Notes under the pieces: model-generated
What the model saw: only the letters and a program-made list of their open reading frames with translations
What the model was told of the DNA's origin: nothing
The model's database searches: none
Assembly: GCA_040905905.1 (NCBI GenBank)
Contig: JBBDQN010000031.1
Span: 248,001 to 312,000 of the forward strand
Length of the DNA: 64,000 nucleotides
Source: JAICND01 sp040905905
GTDB taxonomy: Bacteria > Actinomycetota > Acidimicrobiia > Spongiisociales > ZC4RG35
Direction: 5' to 3'
Shown here: positions 42,033 through 50,197 of the stretch, in pieces
How the letters are laid out: each line of letters begins with the position of its first letter
Numbering within the stretch: position 1 is the first letter of the stretch
Translations under genes and position numbers: made by a program

Positions 42033-43133
42033 TTACCCGCCAGCCACCAGGAGGGGGATAGCGACCTCTTCCTCGGTGAGGCCACCGTGATAGCCCACCA
42101 GGCGCCGGTCGAAACCCCTCGGAAGGATCACCGTGCCGGGCCTCGCCAGGACAACGTGGGCAGGGAGGCGGTCAGTCAGGCGAGGGTGGGGGATACCTGT
42201 CCCCAGCCACGTCACAAAACGCTCGGGCTCGACCAGCTCTCCTCCAGTCCTTTGCGCCAACCGCCGGGCGAGTCGGATCGACCCTCGGATCATCACGGCC
42301 CGAGGGTCTCCGAAGCACTCGAGCATGCGGAATTCCTCGTCTCGTACGAGCAGCTTCCCGTCGTCGGAGATCGCAGTCATCCCATGATCGGCAGTGCCGA
42401 GCAGAACCGCGTCTGGTGGGAGCGCTTGGGCCATCCCCTGCCAGATCGCCGCCACCTCGGCGACGGACTGTTCGTACTCGGGAGAATGCATACCGAACAC
42501 GTGAGCGGAGAAGTCGACTGGGGGCCAATAGGCGAAAACCAACCGACCGGGCCGGCCCACTTCCTCCAGAGCCCGGGTCACTAAATCCTCGGGGTTGGCC
42601 ACCCCTACCCAGCGACACCCGCGATATAGGGCCGCGGTGAGAGGGGTTGCAGCAAATCCTTCCGGCTGGATGGTGACGGGCTCAATTCCCGCTTCCCGGA
42701 GGCGCTCCCAGAGGTTGGGGGCGGGCAGTAATCCGACCGTGTCGTAGGTGACGGCCGCCCCGGTCAGGTCAACCCACTTGAGGGTGTTGACCACCAGGCT
42801 GAGCTCGGCAAACCACATCAGATGGCCGATCCACCCGTGTTCGGCGGGTGTCGTCCCGGACGCGATGGTGGCGAGGCTGACGGTGGTGGTGGTCGGAAAG
42901 GGGGCCCGAAGGGCTCCGCGCCTGCTGGCCGCTAGCGGAGCCGCCACCCACCCTTTCAGCTGGTGGTCCCCGAGACCGTCGAAGAGAACTACCAGGTACG
43001 ACGACCCGGGGGGTATAAGTGAAGCCAGGTCGGGCGCCAAACCGCGAGTCGACGAACGCCGGGTAAGCCTTTGCTCTAGTTCGCCGACCAAGTTCACCAG
43101 GCCGTTGCGGTCGTCGGGGGAGGTCAGGTCCAT
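42033..43133 (-). CDS. Alkaline phosphatase superfamily hydrolase, nucleotide pyrophosphatase/phosphodiesterase-like
   Basis: A 366-residue enzyme with the metal and nucleophile motifs of the superfamily: LFDGLGDHQL, a Thr-rich nucleophile region TTTTVSL, VDFSAHVFGMHS and LGTADHGM. It probably cleaves phosphodiesters or pyrophosphates; the substrate is unknown. It is divergent from the second nuo locus, with 65 bases to the short upstream reading frame at 43199. Confidence 0.85.
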   Translation of the reverse strand: MDLTSPDDRNGLVNLVGELEQRLTRRSSTRGLAPDLASLIPPGSSYLVVLFDGLGDHQLKGWVAAPLAASRRGALRAPFPTTTTVSLATIASGTTPAEHGWIGHLMWFAELSLVVNTLKWVDLTGAAVTYDTVGLLPAPNLWERLREAGIEPVTIQPEGFAATPLTAALYRGCRWVGVANPEDLVTRALEEVGRPGRLVFAYWPPVDFSAHVFGMHSPEYEQSVAEVAAIWQGMAQALPPDAVLLGTADHGMTAISDDGKLLVRDEEFRMLECFGDPRAVMIRGSIRLARRLAQRTGGELVEPERFVTWLGTGIPHPRLTDRLPAHVVLARPGTVILPRGFDRRLVGYHGGLTEEEVAIPLLVAGG

Positions 43134-43182
43134 GCGATCTGGCAGAGTATTCGAGGTTGGCGGCGCCTCCGAGCGCTCTCCC

Positions 43183-43188
43183 TATACT
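43183..43188 (+). promoter_or_regulatory. -10 hexamer TATACT of the second nuo locus
   Basis: TATACT lies ten bases before ATG 43199 of the eight-codon upstream reading frame. The context CCCTATACTCGC resembles those at 19118 and 25241. A -35-like TTGGCG (43157) is 20 bases upstream, too far to be convincing. Confidence 0.5.
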
Positions 43189-43198
43189 CGCCGCCCGG

Positions 43199-43225
43199 AT
43201 GCAACGACCCGGTTTGACCGCATGA
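43199..43225 (+). CDS. Eight-codon upstream reading frame coupled to nuoA (locus 2)
   Basis: ATG at 43199 encodes MQRPGLTA and ends in a TGA (43223-43225) that overlaps the nuoA ATG (43222) as ATGA. The nuoA start has no ribosome site, so a ribosome that has translated this short frame could reinitiate. It may be a coupling device or a chance frame; nothing in the peptide suggests amino-acid sensing. Confidence 0.4.
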   Translation: MQRPGLTA

Positions 43226-43587
43226 GCCCGTATTTTCAGGACTACCTGACCGTCGGCTTTTTCGCCGCTCTCGGGGTCGTTCTGGTGATGATCATGCTCG
43301 GTGTGGCCTCGGTGCTGAGGCCAACGAACCCGACCAGCGCTAAGGCCCTCACGTATGAGTGCGGGGTCGACCCGGTCGGGTCGGGGTGGAGTCAGACCTA
43401 TGTCCGCTACTTCATGTTCGGCCTGCTCTTTGTCATCTTCGACGTCGAGGCCGTTTTCATATTTCCGTGGGCGATCCTGGTCGACCAACTCGGATGGTTC
43501 GGCCTGGTCGAGATGGCCGCCTTCATTCTGATTCTGGTGCTTGGCCTCGTCTACGCCATCCGCAAGGGAGTGTTGAAGTGGGAGTAG
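43222..43587 (+). CDS. nuoA: Complex I-type subunit A (locus 2)
   Basis: A 121-residue three-helix subunit with LTYECGVDPVGSGWSQ and FDVEAVFIFPWA, the pattern of the 11-subunit class. It overlaps nuoB by ten bases. Start is ATG 43222, possibly coupled to the upstream eight-codon frame. It differs clearly from the locus 1 copy, so this is not a recent duplication. Confidence 0.95.
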   Translation: MSPYFQDYLTVGFFAALGVVLVMIMLGVASVLRPTNPTSAKALTYECGVDPVGSGWSQTYVRYFMFGLLFVIFDVEAVFIFPWAILVDQLGWFGLVEMAAFILILVLGLVYAIRKGVLKWE

Positions 43588-44075
43588 TCCAGAAGTTCGG
43601 CACACCCAAGCCGGTGACCTGGCTGCTCAACTGGTCGCGCAAGTACTCGTTGTGGCTGTTCCAATTTGGTCTGGCGTGCTGCGCAATCGAACTCATGGCC
43701 GCTTCGGGTCCCCGGTATGACTTCATGCGTTTCGGAATCATCCCGCTGCCGGCATCACCTCGGCAGGCCGACCTTATGGTCGTGGCGGGCACCGTCACCG
43801 ACAAGATGGCTCCGGCCGTGCGCCGTCTCTACGACCAGATGCCGGATCCCAAGTATGTGATCTCGATGGGATCTTGCTCCAACTGTGGTGGCCCCTACTG
43901 GGACTCTTACTCCGTGACCAAAGGTGTAGACCAGCTCATTCCCGTCGATGTCTACGTTCCCGGCTGCCCTCCGCGTCCCGAGGCTCTGATGGATGGCATC
44001 GTCCTTCTTCAGAAGAAGATTCAAGGTGAGGACATTCGCGAAAAGTGGAACCGGCGTGACCGTCAGCCCATCTGA
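43578..44075 (+). CDS. nuoB: Complex I-type subunit B (locus 2)
   Basis: A 165-residue N2-cluster subunit with the tandem Cys motif GLACCAIELMA, SMGSCSNCGGPYWDSYSV and VDVYVPGCPPRPE. The SNCGGPYW signature matches NADH-module-free complexes (Ndh and Fpo types) better than the locus 1 protein does. GTG 43578 overlaps the end of nuoA. No strong ribosome site is present. Confidence 0.95.
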   Translation: MGVVQKFGTPKPVTWLLNWSRKYSLWLFQFGLACCAIELMAASGPRYDFMRFGIIPLPASPRQADLMVVAGTVTDKMAPAVRRLYDQMPDPKYVISMGSCSNCGGPYWDSYSVTKGVDQLIPVDVYVPGCPPRPEALMDGIVLLQKKIQGEDIREKWNRRDRQPI

Positions 44076-44646
44076 GATCACCACCATCGATGAGCTTGCG
44101 GCCGCATTGGCCGAAGAAGTCGGGGGGTCGGCTGAGGTTGCCCACGGGACCGCCAAGGTCCGGGTCGGCCGGGAGGGATGGGTCGAAGCGTGTCGCACTG
44201 CCCGTGACGACTTCGGAATGGTCTTCTTCTCCTGGCTCTCGGCCGTCGACTGGTCGAACACAGTGGAGGTGGGCGACCCCCTCAGCCAGCCGGTGGAGGA
44301 GCGCTACGAGGTAGTGGCGGCCCTGGCAGACATCTCCGTCGGGTTGATCGTCCTCATATCTAGCGACATCCCGAAGGATGATCCGCGAATCGACAGCCTC
44401 GTTGGTTTGTATTCGGGGGCCAACTGGCATGAACGCGAGGCCCACGAGATGTTCGGCATCGAGTTCACAGGGCACCCCCAACTCATCAAGCTGTACCTGC
44501 CCGAGGCGTTCCAGGGGCACCCTTTGCGCAAGTCATTCCCGCTGCTGAGCCGCGAGGTCAAACCCTGGCCGGGAACGGTGGATGTGGAAGGAATGCCCGG
44601 ACACCAGGATGAGGACGAGCCGTCGACCGAAAACCCGGAGGCCTGA
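44056..44646 (+). CDS. nuoC: Complex I-type subunit C (locus 2)
   Basis: A 196-residue 30-kDa-type subunit with the signature SGANWHEREAHEMFGIEFTG and PLRKSFPL. The acidic, proline-containing C-terminal tail after the signature is longer than in locus 1. GTG 44056 was chosen, 20 bases before the end of nuoB, because the conserved domain begins just after it. The stop overlaps the nuoD start (TGATG). Confidence 0.93.
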   Translation: MTVSPSEITTIDELAAALAEEVGGSAEVAHGTAKVRVGREGWVEACRTARDDFGMVFFSWLSAVDWSNTVEVGDPLSQPVEERYEVVAALADISVGLIVLISSDIPKDDPRIDSLVGLYSGANWHEREAHEMFGIEFTGHPQLIKLYLPEAFQGHPLRKSFPLLSREVKPWPGTVDVEGMPGHQDEDEPSTENPEA

Positions 44647-45848
44647 TGACGACCCGCGTCTCCGCCGATCAGGATCTGGTTCGCCATCTCTCGGAGGTGT
44701 CGGTTTCGGTCGAGCTGCAAACCCCCGATATGACCCTCAACATCGGGCCCCAGCACCCCTCCACCCACGGAGTGCTGCGCCTCGTTGCGACCATCGACGG
44801 CGAGAGGGCTTTCAACGTCCTGCCGGTGATCGGTTACATGCACCGCGGATACGAAAAGCTGGCCGAGGTGCGCAATTATCCGCAGATAACCACCCTGGTC
44901 AATCGAATCGACTGGGTCTCTGGTTACGCCAATGAGGTTCCGTTCATAGTCGCCGCTGAGAGGCTGCTTGGAGTCGAGGTACCCGAACGGGCTCAATTCA
45001 TCCGCCTGATCCTGACCGAGATGGCCCGGATCGCCTCCCATCTGGTGTTCAACGCCTCCTACCCACTGGAACTGGGCGCCGCCACCCCGCTCTTTTTCGC
45101 CCTCCGGGAACGCGAAAGGGTGCTCGACCTTCTCGAGTCGGTAACCGGGGGTCGCTTTCATCCCAACTTCAACCGGATCGGCGGGGTCAAACCGGCGCAA
45201 GCGGCGGGTTCGGCCACTCGCAAGGTGATTCAAGATCTACCCAAAGGGTTTCTGGCCGAGACCCGGGCGGCGATGGACAAGGTCCTCGCCACTGTCGATG
45301 AACTCGAGACGTTGGTGGCCGGCAACGAGATCATCCTCGCCCGCACCAAGGGCATCGGTCTGATCCCGCCTGAAGTTGCGGCTTCATACGGCATGTCCGG
45401 TCCCAACCTGCGGGCCTCGGGAGTCAACTTCGACTTGCGAAAAGTTTCCGACTATCTGCCGTACGCACAATTCAACTTCAAGGTGCCAACCGGTGAAAAC
45501 GGTGACTGCTGGGACAGATGGTGGGTCCGTCTCGAGGAGATCCGGCAGTCGGCCAGCATCATCCAACAGGCGATCGATTCCATCCCGGCCGGTCCGCTGC
45601 TGGCAAAAGTGCCCAAGATCATCAAGATCCCCAAGGGCGAGATTTACGTACGGGCCGAGAACCCCAAAGGTGAGATGGGCTATTACCTGGTTTCGGATGG
45701 CGGATTGGGTCCGTATCGGCTGAAGATCCGCTCGGCATCATTCTCCAACATCTCGATCCTGCCCTGGATCCTCGAGGGGACCCTCATCCCCGACATCATC
45801 GCCATCATGGGAAGCCTCGACTTCGTGTTGGGAGATGTCGACCGATGA
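44646..45848 (+). CDS. nuoD: Complex I-type subunit D (locus 2)
   Basis: A 400-residue 49-kDa subunit with LNIGPQHPSTHGVLRLV, the quinone-site His, and the terminal GSLDFVLGDVDR. It lacks the long acidic N-terminal extension of the locus 1 copy. It overlaps nuoC at TGATG and nuoH by four bases. Confidence 0.95.
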   Translation: MTTRVSADQDLVRHLSEVSVSVELQTPDMTLNIGPQHPSTHGVLRLVATIDGERAFNVLPVIGYMHRGYEKLAEVRNYPQITTLVNRIDWVSGYANEVPFIVAAERLLGVEVPERAQFIRLILTEMARIASHLVFNASYPLELGAATPLFFALRERERVLDLLESVTGGRFHPNFNRIGGVKPAQAAGSATRKVIQDLPKGFLAETRAAMDKVLATVDELETLVAGNEIILARTKGIGLIPPEVAASYGMSGPNLRASGVNFDLRKVSDYLPYAQFNFKVPTGENGDCWDRWWVRLEEIRQSASIIQQAIDSIPAGPLLAKVPKIIKIPKGEIYVRAENPKGEMGYYLVSDGGLGPYRLKIRSASFSNISILPWILEGTLIPDIIAIMGSLDFVLGDVDR

Positions 45849-46849
45849 ACTTCTGGCTGAAGCTCGTCATCACGCTGGTCGTGGCCGCCGGGATCATTCC
45901 CGCGGTCGGAATGGCTATCGGCTTTGCCGAGATGAAGTTGTCGGCCAAGATGCAGAGCCGGGTGGGGCCCTATTTCGCCGGTGGGCGCTGGGGCTGGGCA
46001 CAGCTCATCGCCGATGGCGTCAAGTTCTTCCAAAAGGAGGACCTGATCCCCGCCGATGCTGACCGGCCGGTGTTCAAGTGGGCCCCCGCTCTGGTCCTCG
46101 CCGCCACCGTTGCGATCCTCGTTCCTATTCCTTTTGGTCCGGACGTGGTCGGCCGCAACCTCGATCTCGGCATCTTCTATGCGTTGGCCGTCTCCTCGCT
46201 CTCGACCATCGGGGTCTTGATGGCCGGATGGTCATCGGCCAACAAGTACTCCCTGATTGGAGGATTGCGCGCTGCTGGCCAGCTGATTGCCTACGAGCTC
46301 CCATTGGTGCTGGCGGTGGTGGGGGTCGTGATGTTGGCGGGGACCATGTCCCTCACCGGGATCGTGGAGGCGCAGGCCTCCTGGTTTTCCGAGAGGGGAT
46401 GGCAGTTCGGTCTTCCCTTCGTGGCGGTTCAGTTCGTCGGTTTTGGCATCTTCATGATCGCCAGCCTGGCCGAGCTCAGCCGCATTCCTTTTGATATGCC
46501 CATCGCCGAGTCGGAGTTGGTGATGGGATACCTCACCGAGTACACCGGCTTTCGCTTTCTCTTCTTCTTCCTGGCCGAGTTCGCCAACATGTTCTCGCTC
46601 TCGGCTATCGCTGCAACGCTCTTTCTTGGTGGCTATTGGGTGCCCGGTCTGTCTGACGCCCAGCTCAACTTTGTTGGACCGATTGTTCTGTTTGCCAAGA
46701 TCGGCGTGTTGGTCTTCATCATGATCTGGTTCCGGTGGACCTTTCCTCGTTTCCGTGAGGATCAACTGCAATCGATCGCCTGGAAGTGGCTCATACCCCT
46801 CTCGCTGGCGAACATCCTGGCTACCGGGGTCCTGAAGGTGGTCTTCTGA
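45845..46849 (+). CDS. nuoH: Complex I-type subunit H (locus 2)
   Basis: A 334-residue membrane subunit with AELSRIPFDMPIAESELVMG and YLTEYTGFRF, plus MKLSAKMQSRVGPYFAGG near the start. Shorter than the locus 1 copy. In this locus nuoH follows nuoD directly, with no nuoE, nuoF or nuoG between. Confidence 0.95.
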   Translation: MNFWLKLVITLVVAAGIIPAVGMAIGFAEMKLSAKMQSRVGPYFAGGRWGWAQLIADGVKFFQKEDLIPADADRPVFKWAPALVLAATVAILVPIPFGPDVVGRNLDLGIFYALAVSSLSTIGVLMAGWSSANKYSLIGGLRAAGQLIAYELPLVLAVVGVVMLAGTMSLTGIVEAQASWFSERGWQFGLPFVAVQFVGFGIFMIASLAELSRIPFDMPIAESELVMGYLTEYTGFRFLFFFLAEFANMFSLSAIAATLFLGGYWVPGLSDAQLNFVGPIVLFAKIGVLVFIMIWFRWTFPRFREDQLQSIAWKWLIPLSLANILATGVLKVVF

Positions 46850-47337
46850 TGGCTATGCCGAAGTTGCCCGGGATCGGCATGCTCAAGGGGTTGGCGGTCA
46901 CCATGAAGACGATGGTCAAGACCATCGTCCTTCCCGGGAAGTATCTCAATACGATCAACTACCCGGTTGACAAGGAAGCACCGGTTCCGAGGGCGCGCGG
47001 GGTGATCGCCCTCGATCAGGAGGCTTGCACCGTATGCATGTTGTGCGCCCGCAACTGTCCCGACTGGTGCATCTACATCGAAGGTCACAAGGAGGAAAAG
47101 ACTCCTGAGAAGCCAGGGGGAAGGGTCAAGGTTAGGGCGACGCTCGACAGGTTCGACATCGACTACGCCCTCTGCATGTACTGCGGCATTTGCGTCGAAG
47201 TTTGCCCCTTTGATGCCCTCTTCTGGAGCCCCGACTACGAGTATTCCGAGAACCACATGGGCAAGCTCATGCACGACATGGATCGTCTCCAGGACTGGAT
47301 GGCGACCGTTCCTCCCGATCCGGGGCCCGAGCGATGA
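46849..47337 (+). CDS. nuoI: Complex I-type subunit I (locus 2)
   Basis: A 162-residue subunit with two [4Fe-4S] motifs, CTVCMLCARNCP and CMYCGICVEVCP. In 11-subunit complexes this subunit (with B, C and D) is the docking point for ferredoxin or F420H2-type donors. It starts inside TGATG with nuoH and overlaps nuoJ by four bases. Confidence 0.95.
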   Translation: MAMPKLPGIGMLKGLAVTMKTMVKTIVLPGKYLNTINYPVDKEAPVPRARGVIALDQEACTVCMLCARNCPDWCIYIEGHKEEKTPEKPGGRVKVRATLDRFDIDYALCMYCGICVEVCPFDALFWSPDYEYSENHMGKLMHDMDRLQDWMATVPPDPGPER

Positions 47338-47885
47338 ACATCACAGATTGGGTGGCCGAACCTGCCAACTGGGTGTTCGTCATTCTCGGAGTGGCGGTGC
47401 TTGCCGCCGGGTTTCGGGTGGTCACCTCCCAAAACGTGGTTCACGCCGCGTTGGCCCTGGTGGCAACTTTGGCCGGGACGGCCGGGCTGTTCCTGTTGCT
47501 CTCCGCCGAGTTCGTTGCCTGGGTCCTCGTGCTGGTCTACATCGGAGCGGTAATTGTTCTGTTCTTGTTTGGAATCATGATCACCAGGGCGCCCACTGGT
47601 CGTGACACGGCCCTTGACCACCCGCGCAAAGCCTGGGCCGCCCTGGTGGCGGGGGTGTTGTCCGTGGTGTTGGCCTGGTCGTCGATCCAGGCCTTCGGTC
47701 TCACAGAATTGACCCAGGTTGGCGAGCCCACGTCCACCGAGACGATCGGTCTCTCGCTCCTGGGAAGATATGTCGTTCCATTCGAAGCGGTGTCGTTCGT
47801 GCTCCTCGCTGCCCTCATCGGCGGAATCACCATTGCCCGCAAAGACCTCACCCCCCTCGAAGAAGCAGAGAAGGGCGCCGTATGA
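47334..47885 (+). CDS. nuoJ: Complex I-type subunit J (locus 2)
   Basis: A 183-residue five-helix subunit with VLVYIGAVIVLFLFGIMI as the helix-3 hallmark. It overlaps nuoI and nuoK by four bases each (ATGA). A charged loop (residues 84-100) and a short Glu-rich tail end it. Confidence 0.93.
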   Translation: MNITDWVAEPANWVFVILGVAVLAAGFRVVTSQNVVHAALALVATLAGTAGLFLLLSAEFVAWVLVLVYIGAVIVLFLFGIMITRAPTGRDTALDHPRKAWAALVAGVLSVVLAWSSIQAFGLTELTQVGEPTSTETIGLSLLGRYVVPFEAVSFVLLAALIGGITIARKDLTPLEEAEKGAV

Positions 47886-48187
47886 TCGTGAATCAATTCC
47901 TGGTTCTGGCGGCCGTGCTCTTCTCACTCGGCATTTATGGTCTCCTGGTTCGCCGCAACGCTGTCATGGTTCTTCTGGCGGTGGAGTTGATGCTCACCGC
48001 GGTAAACATCAACCTGATCGCTTTCGAAGCCGTTCTCCGATCATCCGAGGCCATTGGCCAGGTTTTCGCGATCTTTGTGATCACCGTGGCGGCAGCCGAG
48101 GTGGGTATCGGCCTGGCAATCATCCTGATGATCTTTCGTAACCGGGCCTCGGCCAACGTCGACGAGCTAAACCTGATGAAGTGGTAG
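47882..48187 (+). CDS. nuoK: Complex I-type subunit K (locus 2)
   Basis: A 101-residue three-helix subunit with the two conserved membrane glutamates in AVELMLTAVNINLI and AAAEVGIGLAI. Start overlaps nuoJ; the stop TAG precedes the nuoL ATG at 48199. Confidence 0.95.
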   Translation: MIVNQFLVLAAVLFSLGIYGLLVRRNAVMVLLAVELMLTAVNINLIAFEAVLRSSEAIGQVFAIFVITVAAAEVGIGLAIILMIFRNRASANVDELNLMKW

Positions 48188-48198
48188 GGCGCTCTCTC

Positions 48199-50181
48199 AT
48201 GGATGGCGGGCTTCTTGTGGACTACGCAGGGGTGCTGCTGGTCCTGCCGTTTCTCGCTTTCCTTCTGATCATCCTGGTCGGAAAACGGATGCGTTATCAG
48301 GGCGCCGAGATAGCCGTCGGTGCCATGGGCATCAACTGGCTCTACGCGACGGCCCTGCTTGTGTTCAACGTCATCGGAATCGCGCCCCGTGATGTTCAGT
48401 TCGAGATCGGGCGGATCGGCCTCATCGGTGGCGAGCCGTTGGTTTTCGAGTTGGGATGGACCGTCGACGGTCTCTCCTCGATGATGTTCTTCGTCGTTAC
48501 CACCGTGTCTCTATTGGTTTTCATCTACGCGGTCGGGTACATGAGAGGTGACGTCCGGGTTCCGTTCTTCTTTGCCGCGCTGTCGCTCTTCGCCGGGTCG
48601 ATGCTGGTCCTGGTGGCAGCCCCCAACCTGGTCCAACTCATTATTGGGTGGGAAGGCGTTGGTCTCGCTTCCTACCTGCTGATCGGTCATTACTGGGAGA
48701 AGCACGAAAACTCCTCCGCGGCCATGAAGGCCTTCTACGTCAACAAGGTCGCTGATGTCGGCTTGATCCTGGGAGCGGTCATCCTCGGCATCACCACCGG
48801 CACCTTCCGCATCAACGAAATCCTCCACCTTGCCGAGGAGGGAGCCGCCTCTCTGGGGGCGGTGGCGGTAGTGGCGGGATTGTTGATCTTCTTCGGTGCG
48901 ATGGGCAAGAGTGCCCAGTTTCCCCTTCACGTCTGGCTACCGGACGCCATGGCCGGCCCAACTCCAGTCTCTGCCTTGATGCACGCCGCAACAATGGTCA
49001 CGGCCGGGATCTACCTCATCGCGAGGATGTTTCCGTTCTACGAGGGGATGGCCGCCGGTGCCCGCACGTGGATCCTGTGGATCGGGGCGGCCACCCTGTT
49101 CCTGACCGGATTGCTGGCCCTCGTCCAGAACGACATCAAGAGGGTGCTCGCCTATTCAACGGTGAGCCAGCTTGGTTACATGATGGCGGCACTGGGGGCA
49201 GGCGGGTACGCGGCCGGGTTGTTCCATCTGTGGACCCACGCTTTCTTCAAGGCTCTCCTCTTCCTCGGAGCCGGGTCGGTGATCCACGCCGTGCACTCCA
49301 ACAACATGTCAGACATGGGCGGGCTTCGTAAGGACATGCCAACCACGTATCGGACCTTTGTGATCGGAGCGCTGGCCCTGGCCGGGATTCCACCGCTGGC
49401 CGGGTTCTTCTCAAAGGACGAGATTCTCGCCACCTTCAACCATGCCGATGCCACCGTCATCTTGTGGTTGGGTGTGGCCGCTGCCTTCGTCACGGCCTTC
49501 TACACGTTCCGGATGGTCTTCTTGACCTTCCATGGCACCTATCGAGGCCACGGTCATCCGCACGAGTCACCGCGCATCATGACCGGGCCGCTAGTGGCGT
49601 TGGCTGTGGGGGCGGTCGCCGCCGGGTGGGTCAACATCCCCGGCGTCTACACCGGATTCCACCATCTGGTGGAGGTTCGGGAGGTATTCCATCCCGAGGA
49701 GGCACCGACCTCGTTCGATCTGGCAGCCCTAATACCAGGTGTCATCGCCGGGTTGCTCGGGATCCTCCTCGCCTATCTCGTATTCAAACCTGATCGAGAG
49801 TCTCAGGTCGATAGAGACCGACTCGAGATCCCGGTCCTGTACCCGGTCCTCCGACGCAAATATTTCCTCGACGATCTGTACTGGTATGGGATCGTCGAAC
49901 CTATCAAGGGCCCGATCGCTCGGGCGGTCGAATGGATCAACGTTTACGTCATCGATGGTGTGGTCAACGGCGTGGCAGGGGTGTCGTTACTGCTGTCGAA
50001 GTTCGTCTATCAAGGTCTCGACCAGCGGGGAATCGACGGGGTCGTCCACGGGCTGTCGGCGGTGGCCGACTCTGCCGGCGGATCGCTCCGTCGTCTTCAA
50101 AGTGGACGGGTACAGCAATATGCGGCCGGGGTCGTCACCGGGACGCTGGTGCTGGTGATCGTGTTAGTGGTCTTCCAATAG
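48199..50181 (+). CDS. nuoL: Complex I-type subunit L (locus 2)
   Basis: A 660-residue proton-pumping subunit with IGWEGVGLASYLLIGHYW (helix 5 Glu) and the LMHAATMVTAGIYLIARMF region. About 16 to 17 helices. ATG 48199 avoids overlap with nuoK; GTG 48181 is the longer alternative. The C-terminal region beyond residue 520 contains the amphipathic segment typical of NuoL. Confidence 0.95.
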   Translation: MDGGLLVDYAGVLLVLPFLAFLLIILVGKRMRYQGAEIAVGAMGINWLYATALLVFNVIGIAPRDVQFEIGRIGLIGGEPLVFELGWTVDGLSSMMFFVVTTVSLLVFIYAVGYMRGDVRVPFFFAALSLFAGSMLVLVAAPNLVQLIIGWEGVGLASYLLIGHYWEKHENSSAAMKAFYVNKVADVGLILGAVILGITTGTFRINEILHLAEEGAASLGAVAVVAGLLIFFGAMGKSAQFPLHVWLPDAMAGPTPVSALMHAATMVTAGIYLIARMFPFYEGMAAGARTWILWIGAATLFLTGLLALVQNDIKRVLAYSTVSQLGYMMAALGAGGYAAGLFHLWTHAFFKALLFLGAGSVIHAVHSNNMSDMGGLRKDMPTTYRTFVIGALALAGIPPLAGFFSKDEILATFNHADATVILWLGVAAAFVTAFYTFRMVFLTFHGTYRGHGHPHESPRIMTGPLVALAVGAVAAGWVNIPGVYTGFHHLVEVREVFHPEEAPTSFDLAALIPGVIAGLLGILLAYLVFKPDRESQVDRDRLEIPVLYPVLRRKYFLDDLYWYGIVEPIKGPIARAVEWINVYVIDGVVNGVAGVSLLLSKFVYQGLDQRGIDGVVHGLSAVADSAGGSLRRLQSGRVQQYAAGVVTGTLVLVIVLVVFQ

Positions 50182-50197
50182 GAGAGGTGCGGAAACG

